Of a stretch of DNA of 64,000 nt, positions 36,864 to 45,016 are shown one piece after another. The position numbers and the translations under genes were made by a program. Numbering within the stretch: the stretch's first letter is position 1; each line of letters begins with the position of its first letter. Source of the DNA: Thalassovita mediterranea (lineage in GTDB: Bacteria > Pseudomonadota > Alphaproteobacteria > Rhodobacterales > Rhodobacteraceae); NCBI RefSeq assembly GCF_001458435.1, contig NZ_CYSF01000007.1, positions 248,001-312,000 on the forward strand. Direction: 5' to 3'. The notes beneath the pieces are model-generated. The model searched no databases and was not told the DNA's origin. It saw only the letters and a program-made list of their open reading frames with translations.

Positions 36864-38231
36864 ATGGTATCTGCTGTAGAACAAATGGCTGCGAACACCA
36901 GCTGGTCCGCTTTTGGTAAGGCGACCGAGCTGCGGAGCCGCATCCTGTTCACCCTGGGCCTTCTGATTGTTTATCGCCTGGGCACTTTCATTCCCGTTCC
37001 CGGCATCGACGGCAACGCACTGCGCGACTTCATGGAAGGCGCGGCAGCTGGTCTGGGGGGCATCCTGTCGATGTTCACCGGTGGTGCGCTGGGTCGTATG
37101 GGTATCTTTGCCCTTGGGATTATGCCCTACATTTCTGCCTCGATCATTGTGCAGCTTCTGACCTCGATGGTTCCGGCGCTGGAACAGCTGAAGAAAGAGG
37201 GCGAGCAGGGCCGCAAGAAAATCAACCAGTACACCCGCTACGGCACCGTGTTTCTGGCCACCGTGCAGGCCTATGGTCTGGCAACTGGCCTCTACTCCGG
37301 TGATTTGGTTCAGGCGGATATCGGCTACTGGTATTTCGTTGCATCCTGCGTGATCACCCTGGTGGGCGGCACCATGTTCCTGATGTGGCTGGGCGAACAG
37401 ATCACCCAGCGCGGCATCGGCAACGGTATCTCTCTGATCATCTTCGTTGGCATCATCGCCGAAGTTCCCGCCGCCATGGCCCAGTTCCTGAGCCAAGGCC
37501 GTTCGGGCGCCATCAGCCCCGGTGTGATCATCGGTGTGATGGTCATGATGATCGCCACTATCGCGTTTGTCGTGTTCATGGAACGCGCCCTGCGTAAGAT
37601 CCACATTCAGTACCCCCGTCGTCAGGTGGGTATGAAGGTTTATGACGGTGGTTCGTCCCACCTGCCAATCAAGGTAAACCCGGCTGGCGTCATTCCGGCG
37701 ATCTTTGCATCGTCGCTGTTGCTGCTGCCGACCACGATCTCGACCTTCTCGGGGAACCAGACGGGTCCGGTCATGTCGACCATTTTGGCCTATTTCGGCC
37801 CCGGTCAGCCGCTCTATCTGTTGTTCTTTGTGGCGATGATCGTTTTCTTTGCCTTCTTCTATACCTTCAACGTGTCGTTCAAACCGGACGAAGTTGCAGA
37901 CAACCTGAAAAACCAAAACGGTTTCGTACCAGGCATTCGCCCCGGTAAGAAGACCGCCGAATATCTGGAATACGTCACCACCCGCGTGCTGGTTCTGGGT
38001 TCGGCCTATCTGGCAGCTGTGTGTCTGTTGCCGGAAATCCTGCGCAGCCAGCTGGCTATCCCGTTCTACTTCGGGGGCACCTCGGTGCTGATCGTTGTGT
38101 CCGTGACCATGGACACCATTCAGCAAGTGCAAAGCCACCTGTTGGCCCACCAATACGAAGGCCTCATTGAAAAATCCCAGCTGCGTGGCAAAGGGAAAAA
38201 ACGCAACAGGAAGGGACCGTCGCGTCGATGA
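36864..38231 (+). CDS. secY: Protein translocase subunit SecY
   Basis: SecY is the channel of the Sec translocon in the inner membrane. The 455-residue product has ten hydrophobic helices. [21 protein letters not shown] marks TM1-plug, and [23 protein letters not shown] is the signature between TM2 and TM3. ATG 36864, seven bases after GAGAGA, was preferred over 36846, which lies inside an inverted repeat. Its stop overlaps the adk start (ATGA). As usual in alphaproteobacteria, rpmJ is not next to it. Confidence 0.97.
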   Translation: MVSAVEQMAANTSWSAFGKATELRSRILFTLGLLIVYRLGTFIPVPGIDGNALRDFMEGAAAGLGGILSMFTGGALGRMGIFALGIMPYISASIIVQLLTSMVPALEQLKKEGEQGRKKINQYTRYGTVFLATVQAYGLATGLYSGDLVQADIGYWYFVASCVITLVGGTMFLMWLGEQITQRGIGNGISLIIFVGIIAEVPAAMAQFLSQGRSGAISPGVIIGVMVMMIATIAFVVFMERALRKIHIQYPRRQVGMKVYDGGSSHLPIKVNPAGVIPAIFASSLLLLPTTISTFSGNQTGPVMSTILAYFGPGQPLYLLFFVAMIVFFAFFYTFNVSFKPDEVADNLKNQNGFVPGIRPGKKTAEYLEYVTTRVLVLGSAYLAAVCLLPEILRSQLAIPFYFGGTSVLIVVSVTMDTIQQVQSHLLAHQYEGLIEKSQLRGKGKKRNRKGPSRR

Positions 38232-38806
38232 ATATTATTCTGCTTGGACCGCCCGGCGCGGGCAAAGGAACTCAGGCCGCGAAACTCGTGGAAGATCGCA
38301 ACATGATCCAGCTGTCTACTGGCGACATGCTGCGTGAAGCGCGCTCCAGCGGCACCGAAATGGGTAAAGTCGTTGCCGAGGTAATGGATCGCGGCGGTCT
38401 GGTGACCGACGAGATCGTGATCGGCCTGATCCGCGAAAAGCTGCAGGGCGACAAAAAGGGCGGTTTCATCTTTGACGGCTTCCCACGCACCCTGCCGCAG
38501 GCGGATGCACTGGCTGAGCTGTTGGAAGAGCAGGGCGAAACCCTGGCTGCTGTTGTTGAAATGCAGGTTGATGATGAAACGCTGGTTAAGCGTATCGTCA
38601 ACCGCGCTGCCGAAGCGGTTGCTGCCGGCAAAGAGGCGCGTGCGGACGACAACGAGGAAAGCGTGCGTTTCCGTCTGACGGAATACTACAAAAAGACCGC
38701 ACCGCTGATCGGCTACTACTACGCCAAAGGTCTGTCGACCACGGTAGATGGTCTGAACGACATCGACACCGTATCGGCTGACATCGCCAAGGTGTTGGAC
38801 GCCTGA
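38228..38806 (+). CDS. adk: Adenylate kinase
   Basis: Adk balances ATP, ADP and AMP. The 192-residue product starts [20 protein letters not shown], with P-loop GPPGAGKGT (7-15), STGDMLREA for AMP binding and [17 protein letters not shown], the family signature. It is the short-lid form: only a brief segment around residues 120-140 replaces the zinc or long lid of 214-residue enzymes. Overlaps secY by four bases; terminator follows. Confidence 0.97.
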   Translation: MNIILLGPPGAGKGTQAAKLVEDRNMIQLSTGDMLREARSSGTEMGKVVAEVMDRGGLVTDEIVIGLIREKLQGDKKGGFIFDGFPRTLPQADALAELLEEQGETLAAVVEMQVDDETLVKRIVNRAAEAVAAGKEARADDNEESVRFRLTEYYKKTAPLIGYYYAKGLSTTVDGLNDIDTVSADIAKVLDA

Positions 38807-38828
38807 TCAGACGTTGATCTGTATTATC

Positions 38829-38857
38829 AAAGCCCCCGGCGTTTCATCGGGGGTTTT
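38829..38857 (+). terminator. Intrinsic terminator after adk
   Basis: AAGCCCCCG, a 9-base loop, CGGGGGTTTTTG. It separates rplO-secY-adk from the rpsM unit. Confidence 0.85.
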
Positions 38858-38931
38858 TGCATTTGGTAGGGATGCACTGTGCGGGGTGTTGGTTTTATGA
38901 CAGGGAAAAACGCGCCAATGCACAAGCTGGG

Positions 38932-38960
38932 TTGACCTTTGCGCTATTTCTTCCTACCTA
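38932..38960 (+). promoter_or_regulatory. rpsM: Probable promoter of rpsM-rpsK
   Basis: TTGACC at 38932-38937, 17-base spacer, TACCTA at 38955-38960. The -35 box is close to consensus and the -10 weak. It lies in a 310-base stretch without genes (38807-39116) after the adk terminator. A leader hairpin GCCCGG/CCGGGC (39036-39057) lies further down; otherwise I see nothing in the stretch. Confidence 0.4.
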
Positions 38961-39116
38961 CGCACATCCCTCAAAGGGAATCGAATTTTTGCGCCGTCTT
39001 TTAGGCATCAGCGCAGACCACCTAGATCAGCAAAGGCCCGGTGATATCCCGCCGGGCTTACGTTGTGAAAAAAGGTTCTGGAACTACGGAACCGCAACTG
39101 AAAAGGAAAGTGACAC

Positions 39117-39485
39117 GTGGCACGTATCGCCGGCGTTAACATCCCGACCTCTAAACGGGTCCCGATCGCCCTCACCTACATCACTGGCATTGGCCAGACC
39201 TCGGCCGAAGCAATCTGCGAAGCCGTACAAATCGACTTCACCCGTCGCGTCAACGAACTGTCCGACGCCGAAGTGCTGGCCATCCGCGAGCACATCGATG
39301 CGAACTACACCGTTGAAGGTGACCTGCGTCGTGAAGTGACCATGAACATCAAACGCCTGATGGACCTGGGCTGCTACCGTGGCCTGCGCCACCGTCGTAA
39401 CCTGCCGGTTCGCGGTCAGCGTACCCACACCAACGCTCGTACCCGTAAGGGCCCGGCAAAACCGATCGCCGGTAAGAAGAAGTAA
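39117..39485 (+). CDS. rpsM: Ribosomal protein S13
   Basis: S13 forms bridges to the 50S subunit and contacts P-site tRNA. The 122-residue product begins with GTG, not ATG, and reads [21 protein letters not shown]. The C-terminal signature [21 protein letters not shown] is intact. The AAAAGGAAAG site sits 8 bases before the GTG, and no ATG nearby would give the family start. First gene of the alpha unit. Confidence 0.97.
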   Translation: MARIAGVNIPTSKRVPIALTYITGIGQTSAEAICEAVQIDFTRRVNELSDAEVLAIREHIDANYTVEGDLRREVTMNIKRLMDLGCYRGLRHRRNLPVRGQRTHTNARTRKGPAKPIAGKKK

Positions 39486-39500
39486 GGGAGGTAGCTACCA

Positions 39501-39893
39501 ATGGCACGTGATACCCGTCGTGGGGGCAAGAAAAAGGTCTCCAAGAACATCGCAGCTGGCGTTGCACACGTTAACTCCAGCTTCAACAACACCAAGATCC
39601 TGATCTCGGACGTACAGGGCAACGCGATCTCGTGGTCGTCTGCCGGTACCATGGGCTTCAAAGGTTCGCGTAAATCGACTCCTTACGCCGCTCAGATGGC
39701 TGCAGAGGACGCGGGCAAGAAAGCACAGGAACACGGTGTTAAGACTCTGGAAGTTGAAGTTCAGGGCCCCGGTTCGGGTCGTGAATCGGCACTGCGCGCA
39801 CTGGCTGCAATCGGTTTCAACATCACCTCGATCCGTGATGTAACCCCGATCGCACACAACGGCTGCCGCCCGCCGAAACGCCGCCGGGTCTAA
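39501..39893 (+). CDS. rpsK: Ribosomal protein S11
   Basis: S11 lies in the 30S platform. The 130-residue product has [29 protein letters not shown] and ends with the signature [23 protein letters not shown]. It is preceded by AGGGAGG and follows rpsM by 15 bases. In E. coli rpsD (S4) would follow; here rpoA comes next after a hairpin. Confidence 0.98.
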   Translation: MARDTRRGGKKKVSKNIAAGVAHVNSSFNNTKILISDVQGNAISWSSAGTMGFKGSRKSTPYAAQMAAEDAGKKAQEHGVKTLEVEVQGPGSGRESALRALAAIGFNITSIRDVTPIAHNGCRPPKRRRV

Positions 39894-39906
39894 TCCAGCT
39901 TTTAAG

Positions 39907-39937
39907 ACTGGGGCTGTGTCATCGACACGGCCCCAGT
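39907..39937 (+). promoter_or_regulatory. Perfect hairpin between rpsK and rpoA
   Basis: ACTGGGGCTGTGTC-atc-GACACGGCCCCAGT: 14 pairs including one G-U, triloop, 14 bases past the rpsK stop. ATGTCATTTT follows, a poor U-tract. It may terminate partly, stall polymerase or protect the upstream mRNA end. Confidence 0.6.
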
Positions 39938-40004
39938 ATGTCATTTTGAAGCCTCGGGCGTTCTGTCTTTGGGACATGGGGACAGAACAGGAATGGAGGG
40001 ACGC

Positions 40005-41021
40005 ATGATCCATAAGAACTGGGCAGAATTGATCAAGCCTACCCAGCTTGACGTAAAGCCGGGCGTTGACCCGACTCGTCAGGCAACCCTGGTTGCTGAA
40101 CCGCTGGAACGCGGTTTTGGTCTGACCTTGGGCAACGCGCTGCGCCGCGTGCTGATGAGCTCGCTGCAGGGTGCAGCGATCACCAGCGTACAGATCGACA
40201 ACGTCCTGCACGAGTTCTCCAGCGTTGCTGGCGTGCGCGAAGACGTGACCGATGTGGTTCTGAACCTCAAAGGTGTGTCGCTGCGCATGGAAGTCGAAGG
40301 CCCCAAGCGCCTGTCGATCAACGCCAAAGGTCCGGCAGTTGTGACCGCTGGTGACATCTCCGACAGTGCTGGCATCGAAATCCTGAACAAGGAACATGTG
40401 ATCTGCCACCTCGACGATGGTGCAGACCTGTACATGGAACTGACCGTCAACACCGGCAAAGGCTACGTCCCTGCGGACCGTAACAAGCCGGAAGATGCGC
40501 CCATCGGCCTGATGCCTATCGACGCTATCTATTCGCCGGTCAAAAAGGTTTCGTATGACGTTCAGCCGACCCGTGAAGGTCAGGTTCTGGACTATGACAA
40601 ACTGACCATGAAGGTTGAAACCGACGGTTCGATCACCCCTGAAGATGCGATCGCGTTTGCCGCACGTATTCTGCAGGATCAGCTGTCGATCTTCGTCAAC
40701 TTCGAAGAGCCCGAATCGGCTGGCCGTCAGGACGAAGATGATGGTCTGGAATTCAACCCGCTTCTGCTGAAGAAGGTTGATGAACTGGAACTGTCCGTAC
40801 GTTCGGCCAACTGCCTGAAAAACGACAACATCGTTTACATCGGCGATCTGATCCAGAAAACCGAAGCAGAAATGCTGCGCACCCCGAACTTCGGCCGCAA
40901 ATCCTTGAACGAAATCAAGGAAGTGCTGTCGGGCATGGGCCTGCACCTGGGCATGGACGTCGAAGACTGGCCGCCGGACAACATCGAAGATCTGGCGAAG
41001 AAGTTCGAAGACGCTTTCTAA
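40005..41021 (+). CDS. rpoA: RNA polymerase subunit alpha
   Basis: Alpha dimerises to nucleate RNA polymerase; its C-terminal domain binds UP elements and activators. The 338-residue product starts [43 protein letters not shown] (about 42-64) is the N-terminal domain signature. The C-terminal domain has [22 protein letters not shown] and [17 protein letters not shown] 40005 has a GGAGGG site 4 bases upstream; a 12-residue extension was rejected. Confidence 0.98.
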   Translation: MIHKNWAELIKPTQLDVKPGVDPTRQATLVAEPLERGFGLTLGNALRRVLMSSLQGAAITSVQIDNVLHEFSSVAGVREDVTDVVLNLKGVSLRMEVEGPKRLSINAKGPAVVTAGDISDSAGIEILNKEHVICHLDDGADLYMELTVNTGKGYVPADRNKPEDAPIGLMPIDAIYSPVKKVSYDVQPTREGQVLDYDKLTMKVETDGSITPEDAIAFAARILQDQLSIFVNFEEPESAGRQDEDDGLEFNPLLLKKVDELELSVRSANCLKNDNIVYIGDLIQKTEAEMLRTPNFGRKSLNEIKEVLSGMGLHLGMDVEDWPPDNIEDLAKKFEDAF

Positions 41022-41172
41022 GCCATTCTCAATACCGGGGCGGTCCAATGGGCCGCCCCGTGTACACATGCCCGGACCTGCCGGGGACTATTCGGGTCAT
41101 TGACCCCAAGGTGAGCCAGCGACACGCATCGCCGGCCTGACAAAGCAAAAACGCAAGTTTAGGAGATATAAA

Positions 41173-41595
41173 ATGCGTCACGCTCGTGGTTACCGCCGTC
41201 TGAACCGTACTCATGAACACCGCAAAGCGCTGTTCTCGAACATGGCCGGTTCGCTGATCGAACATGAACAGATCAAAACCACCCTGCCGAAAGCAAAAGA
41301 ACTGCGCCCGATCATCGAAAAGATGATCACTCTGGCGAAACGCGGCGATCTGCACGCCCGCCGTCAGGCAGCTTCCAAGCTGAAGCAGGACCAGTACGTC
41401 GCCAAACTGTTTGACGTTCTGGGCCCGCGCTACAAGGACCGTCAGGGCGGCTACGTTCGCATCCTGAAGGCCGGCTTCCGTTACGGTGACATGGCACCGA
41501 TGGCGATCATCGAATTCGTTGATCGTGACGTCGACGCCAAAGGCGCTGCTGACAAAGCACGCGTTGCCGCTGAAGAAGCAGCCGCTGACGATTAA
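41173..41595 (+). CDS. rplQ: Ribosomal protein L17
   Basis: L17 is at the tunnel exit. The 140-residue product starts [20 protein letters not shown], with [29 protein letters not shown], the family signature. An Ala-rich tail ends it. It follows rpoA by 151 bases, has an AGGAGA site and is closed by a terminator, ending the ribosomal region. Confidence 0.98.
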   Translation: MRHARGYRRLNRTHEHRKALFSNMAGSLIEHEQIKTTLPKAKELRPIIEKMITLAKRGDLHARRQAASKLKQDQYVAKLFDVLGPRYKDRQGGYVRILKAGFRYGDMAPMAIIEFVDRDVDAKGAADKARVAAEEAAADD

Positions 41596-41621
41596 GATCT
41601 ACGGTCATTCATGACCGGACC

Positions 41622-41655
41622 TGCCCCCGCATCAGAAATGGTGCGGGGGTTTTTC
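41622..41655 (+). terminator. Intrinsic terminator after rplQ
   Basis: CCCCCGCA, 10-base loop, TGCGGGGG, then TTTTTC. A smaller hairpin CGGTCA-ttca-TGACCG (41602-41617) precedes it. It touches the stop codon of the convergent DCC gene. Confidence 0.92.
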
Positions 41656-42053
41656 TATTTTGCTGCCGTTTGTTTTGCAGCACGCTTTGCCATCCGGCGT
41701 TTGTGCGCGCCGTATAGCAATGGCGCCGCAATCGTCTCATACGTCCAGCGGGTGAGGGGGCGGATCATGGGCAGGCGGCCAATGCGCGCGGCAAAGCGGT
41801 ATCGCGGCATCTGATCCCAAAGGATCAGAAAGGCGTCATACCCGACGTAGAGCTGCCCTTGATGCAGCACATGCAGCCGCCGCATAGCCTGATCCGGCGT
41901 GACGCCCCAATCGGCCAAATCAACGGCATTCAGATCCTCAAATGCCAAGGGCAAGGCGCGCGCATCGGAGTAGGCGGCGTAATGACAAATCTCGGCGTTA
42001 CAAACGGGGCAGTCTGCGTTGTAGAGTGTGCGGGTTTGGGGTGTGTCGGTCAT
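41655..42053 (-). CDS. DCC-family thiol-disulphide oxidoreductase (DUF393)
   Basis: A 132-residue protein of the DUF393/DCC family. The motif YNADCPVCNAEICHY near residue 11 carries the D-C-x-x-C pair that names the group, with a thioredoxin-like fold. The tail is basic. Redox role is inferred from the family and the partner is unknown. The start is the ATG at 42053. Convergent with rplQ; the palindromic repeat at 42085 lies just upstream. Confidence 0.82.
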   Translation of the reverse strand: MTDTPQTRTLYNADCPVCNAEICHYAAYSDARALPLAFEDLNAVDLADWGVTPDQAMRRLHVLHQGQLYVGYDAFLILWDQMPRYRFAARIGRLPMIRPLTRWTYETIAAPLLYGAHKRRMAKRAAKQTAAK

Positions 42054-42084
42054 TCGGTCTCCTGTCTCTGAGAGGAGCTAGCGC

Positions 42085-42181
42085 AGGGCGCTCTGATGTC
42101 ATTGCCAAATCTGCGATTTGGCAGCGCCCGAACCTCCCCCATGGGGAGGGCGCTTCACGCCCACCCCTCGGTTCGGGCGCT
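42085..42181. repeat. Intergenic palindromic repeat, copy 2
   Basis: The element has AGGGCGCT, then GCCAAATC-tgc-GATTTGGC, then AGCGCCCGAACC (42123-42134). The last forms a perfect 12-base inverted repeat with GGTTCGGGCGCT (42170-42181), enclosing a CTCCCCatGGGGAG hairpin. The 42102-42134 core nearly matches 30953-30984. It lies between the DCC gene and the DAHP synthase leader. Confidence 0.78.
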
Positions 42182-42212
42182 AAGCGTTTATCGTAGCGCT
42201 GTCTTTCCACCC

Positions 42213-42241
42213 TTTACAGAATCCCGAATCGCCGCTAGCGT
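42213..42241 (+). promoter_or_regulatory. Possible promoter of the DAHP synthase leader
   Basis: TTTACA (42213-42218), exactly 17 bases, TAGCGT (42236-42241). The -10 box is weak. If used, transcription would start at about 42248-42249, at the leader-peptide ATG, giving a leaderless message. That would fit the lack of a ribosome site before that ATG. Confidence 0.3.
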
Positions 42242-42248
42242 TCTGGCC

Positions 42249-42326
42249 ATGACACATCAGACCGTTTTCTTTTGGTATTCCTTCTATCCGCGCCACACGG
42301 CGGTCGGAGGGATCTGCGCGTTCTGA
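42249..42326 (+). CDS. Aromatic leader peptide of DAHP synthase (attenuator)
   Basis: A 25-codon open frame starting ATG 42249 and ending TGA 42324-42326. Residues 7-13 are F, F, W, Y, S, F, Y, and the last residue is F, so 7 of 25 residues are aromatic (F, W or Y). It ends 119 bases before the DAHP synthase start, with stem-loops and a T-run terminator between. This is the layout of classical ribosome-stalling leader peptides (trpL, pheL). No good ribosome site precedes it, so it may be read from a leaderless transcript. A longer in-frame extension to 42096 passes through the upstream repeat and is not credible. Confidence 0.8.
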   Translation: MTHQTVFFWYSFYPRHTAVGGICAF

Positions 42327-42366
42327 GGAAACATTCAAACGCACCAGAGATACCAGACGAACCGCC
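42291..42366 (+). promoter_or_regulatory. Alternative stems of the DAHP synthase attenuator
   Basis: Segment 1, CGCC (42291-42294), directly follows the aromatic codons (42267-42287) and can pair with GGCG (42299-42302). Segment 2, GGCGGT (42299-42304), can instead pair with segment 3, ACCGCC (42361-42366), the left arm of the terminator. A further stem, TCTG-c-GCGTT with AACGC-ac-CAGA (42313-42348), holds the leader stop codon in its loop. A ribosome stalled on the aromatic codons would cover segment 1 and free segment 2 to block the terminator. Confidence 0.65.
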
Positions 42367-42388
42367 CCCCACCGGGCGGTTTTTTTTG
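42361..42388 (+). terminator. Attenuator terminator upstream of DAHP synthase
   Basis: ACCGCCC-cccacc-GGGCGGT followed by seven more T, 58 bases before the DAHP synthase ATG. No complete gene other than the leader peptide ends before it on this strand, so it is a conditional terminator rather than an end-of-gene one. Confidence 0.88.
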
Positions 42389-42445
42389 TATCCGCCGACG
42401 GGGGCCTAACCCAGACACAGACATAACTCTTAGGACGCCCTGACC

Positions 42446-43516
42446 ATGACCACTGAAACCGCAAACCTGCGCATCACCGATATGATGGAAATGCGCACCC
42501 CCGATGAGCTGACCGCCAAACTGCCGATCACCGCACAGGCCATTCGCACCGTGCTAGATGGCCGCAGCGCCATGCAAAAGGTGCTGCACGGCCATGATGA
42601 TCGTTTGATTGTCGTCGTGGGCCCCTGTTCGATCCATGACCCAGAGGCGGCGATGGACTACGCCCGCCGTCTGGCGCCGCTGCGCGCCGAACTGGGCGAT
42701 CAGCTGGAAATCGTCATGCGCGTCTACTTTGAAAAACCGCGTACCATTTCCGGCTGGAAGGGTTTGATCAACGATCCGGGCCTAGATGGCACCTTCTGCA
42801 TTGACGCGGGCCTTGAGGTGGCGCGCCAACTGCTCTTGGACATCAATCAGTTGGGGCTGCCGGTGGGGACGGAATTCCTCGACGCCTCGGTGCCGCAGTA
42901 CATTTCCGATCTGGTCAGCTGGGCCGCGATTGGTGCCCGCACCACTGAGAGTCAGATTCACCGCGAAATGGCGTCGGGTCTGAGCTGTCCGGTGGGATTC
43001 AAAAACGGCACCCGCGGCAATGTGCAGATCGCCATTGATGCGGCCCGCTCTGCCGCGCATCCCCATCATTTCATGGCGCTGGCCAAAAACGGCCGTCCGG
43101 CGATTGCCGCGACCAGCGGTAACCCTGATTGCCACATCATCCTGCGCGGCGGTGGCGGCACGAACTACGATGCCACCTCGGTCGATGCGGCTTGCCGGAT
43201 GGCGGAACAGGATGGCATTCGCCCCCATGTGATGATCGACGCCAGCCACGCCAACAGCGGCAAGGATCCCATGAAACAGCCGATGGTGCTGGAAGATATC
43301 GCCGGTCAGATGGAGGCAGGGGACACCCGCATCACAGGTGTGATGATCGAAAGTAACCTCGTCGCAGGTCGTCAGGATTTGGGCGACGAACCGCTGACCT
43401 ACGGCCAGTCGATCACCGATGGTTGCCTTGGCTGGGACGATACCGCCTTCATGCTGCGCCGTTTGGCACAGGCCGTTGAAACCCGCCGCGCCAGCCCAAT
43501 GCGCAAAGCGGGCTAA
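42446..43516 (+). CDS. aroG: DAHP synthase, class I (first step of the shikimate pathway)
   Basis: The enzyme condenses PEP with erythrose-4-phosphate to DAHP, committing carbon to Phe, Tyr and Trp. The 356-residue product matches the AroFGH type, with VVVGPCSIHDPEAAMDYARRL (about 51-71), RVYFEKPRTISGWKG and GTEFLDASVPQYISDLVSWAAIGARTTESQ. The C-terminal metal-site block is MIDASHANSGKDPMKQ. It is not the plant-like class II enzyme. The feedback specificity (Phe, Tyr or Trp) cannot be told. Expression is probably attenuated by the leader at 42249-42388. Confidence 0.95.
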   Translation: MTTETANLRITDMMEMRTPDELTAKLPITAQAIRTVLDGRSAMQKVLHGHDDRLIVVVGPCSIHDPEAAMDYARRLAPLRAELGDQLEIVMRVYFEKPRTISGWKGLINDPGLDGTFCIDAGLEVARQLLLDINQLGLPVGTEFLDASVPQYISDLVSWAAIGARTTESQIHREMASGLSCPVGFKNGTRGNVQIAIDAARSAAHPHHFMALAKNGRPAIAATSGNPDCHIILRGGGGTNYDATSVDAACRMAEQDGIRPHVMIDASHANSGKDPMKQPMVLEDIAGQMEAGDTRITGVMIESNLVAGRQDLGDEPLTYGQSITDGCLGWDDTAFMLRRLAQAVETRRASPMRKAG

Positions 43517-43539
43517 TCTGCTTCTGTGTTCCTCCCCGT

Positions 43540-43586
43540 CGGTCGGCCCGTCTTGTCTGCATCTTGCATTCAGGGCGGGCCGATCG
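43540..43586 (+). terminator. Hairpin after DAHP synthase, possible terminator
   Basis: CGGTCGGCCCG (43540-43550) and CGGGCCGATCG (43576-43586) pair at 10 of 11 positions around a 25-base loop. No T-run follows, so termination here is uncertain. Confidence 0.4.
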
Positions 43587-43618
43587 CATATCTGACGGAA
43601 CTTGACGGAGGATGTTTG

Positions 43619-45013
43619 ATGTTGCGTTACGCTGTGCCCTTTGCTGCGGCCCTCACCCTAGCGGCGCTGCCGCTCACCGCTGCGGCGGAAACCAAGGTGC
43701 CCACCTCGCAGGCGGAAATCGCCCTTGGGTTTGCGCCATTGGTGAAACAGGCGGCGCCTGCGGTGGTCAACATCTACGCCAAACGCGTGGTGCAAACCCG
43801 CAGCAGCCCGTTCAGCAATGATCCCTTCTTTCGCGAGTTCTTCCGTGATTTCGGCGAAACGCGACCAGAGGTGCAGAATTCTCTAGGTTCCGGCGTGATC
43901 CTGTCGGCGGACGGCTATGTGGTGTCGAACTACCACGTCGTTGGCGGTGCCACCGACATTCGTGTGGTGCTGAAGGACCGCCGCGAATTTGCGGCCAAGG
44001 TGATGCTGGCGGACCAAGCCAGCGATTTGGCGATCCTCAAGCTGGAGGACGCGCCGGACATGCCCTTTCTGACCCTGCGTGACAGCGACGGGGTCGAGGT
44101 GGGCGAGCTGGCGCTGGCCATCGGTAACCCCTTTGGGATCGGGCAAACGGTCAGCTCTGGCATCGTCTCTGGCCTAGCGCGATCCGGCGCGGCCACGGGG
44201 GCTGGGCGGGCCTATTTCATTCAGACCGATGCGGCGATCAACCCCGGCAATTCCGGCGGGGCGCTGATTGATATTAATGGGGAATTGATTGGGGTGAACA
44301 CCTCGATCCTTACCCGATCGGGCGGGTCCAATGGGGTGGGCTTTGCCATTCCCGCCGATCTGGTCGAACAGTTCGTCGCGCAGGCGCGCCAGGGCTACGA
44401 CAGCTTCCTGCGCCCATGGGCAGGGATGAGCGGGCAGAGTATCGACAATGACATCGCTGAAACGCTGGGGCTGGACCGCCCGGGTGGCGTCCTGATCTCT
44501 GGTCTGCATCCAGCTAGCCCTTTCGCCGCTGCAGGCCTGCAGCCGGGGGATGTTGTGCAGATGGTATCTGGTGGTGAGGTGAACAGCCCGCAGGAAATGA
44601 TCTACCGCATGTCTGTCGCGGGTATGGGCAGCCGTGTCGCGGTGACCTACTATCGCGACGGCGTGGCGGAGGAGGTGGATGTGGGCCTGATCCTGCCCCC
44701 TGAGACGCCAGCGCGCGATACAGTCACGCTGACCGAGGCAGAGGTGTTGCCCGGTTTGCAGATGTCGCAGGTAAACCCCGCGGTTATCGCAGAGTTTTCG
44801 TTGCCGCTTGATGCAATGGGCGTGATTGTTGAAGGCACCGGTCCCTATGCTGCGCGTGTGGGCTTGCAACGCGGCGACATTTTGTTGGGGATCAATGGCG
44901 AACAGGTGACCACACCGTCAGAGGCACGTGAAATCCTGTCACAACTTGGCAGCAGGGTGGCGATCACCGTGCAACGTGGCTTGCAGCGGGTGCAGATCCG
45001 GTTCAGAACCTGA
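43619..45013 (+). CDS. DegP/HtrA-like periplasmic serine protease
   Basis: A 464-residue protein with a signal peptide (cleaved near residue 23, TAAAE). The trypsin-like domain has His106 (SNYHVVGG), Asp136 (ASDLAIL) and Ser212 (GNSGGAL), a complete triad. Two PDZ domains follow (about 265-355 and 385-460). It degrades or refolds damaged envelope proteins. A long Q-linker of E. coli DegP is absent, so it is closer to DegQ/DegS-like forms. ATG 43619 has a GGAGGA site. rarA starts 3 bases after its stop. Confidence 0.92.
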   Translation: MLRYAVPFAAALTLAALPLTAAAETKVPTSQAEIALGFAPLVKQAAPAVVNIYAKRVVQTRSSPFSNDPFFREFFRDFGETRPEVQNSLGSGVILSADGYVVSNYHVVGGATDIRVVLKDRREFAAKVMLADQASDLAILKLEDAPDMPFLTLRDSDGVEVGELALAIGNPFGIGQTVSSGIVSGLARSGAATGAGRAYFIQTDAAINPGNSGGALIDINGELIGVNTSILTRSGGSNGVGFAIPADLVEQFVAQARQGYDSFLRPWAGMSGQSIDNDIAETLGLDRPGGVLISGLHPASPFAAAGLQPGDVVQMVSGGEVNSPQEMIYRMSVAGMGSRVAVTYYRDGVAEEVDVGLILPPETPARDTVTLTEAEVLPGLQMSQVNPAVIAEFSLPLDAMGVIVEGTGPYAARVGLQRGDILLGINGEQVTTPSEAREILSQLGSRVAITVQRGLQRVQIRFRT

Positions 45014-45016
45014 GGC

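Noticed and set aside
36726..38153. 475-codon reverse-strand frame opposite secY
   Set aside because: It is His/Asp/Gln-rich, as complements of membrane-protein genes usually are. secY on the other strand is certain.
42096..42326. 76-codon frame including the aromatic leader
   Set aside because: Its first 51 codons translate the palindromic repeat and a spacer. Only the last 25 codons, from the ATG at 42249, look selected.
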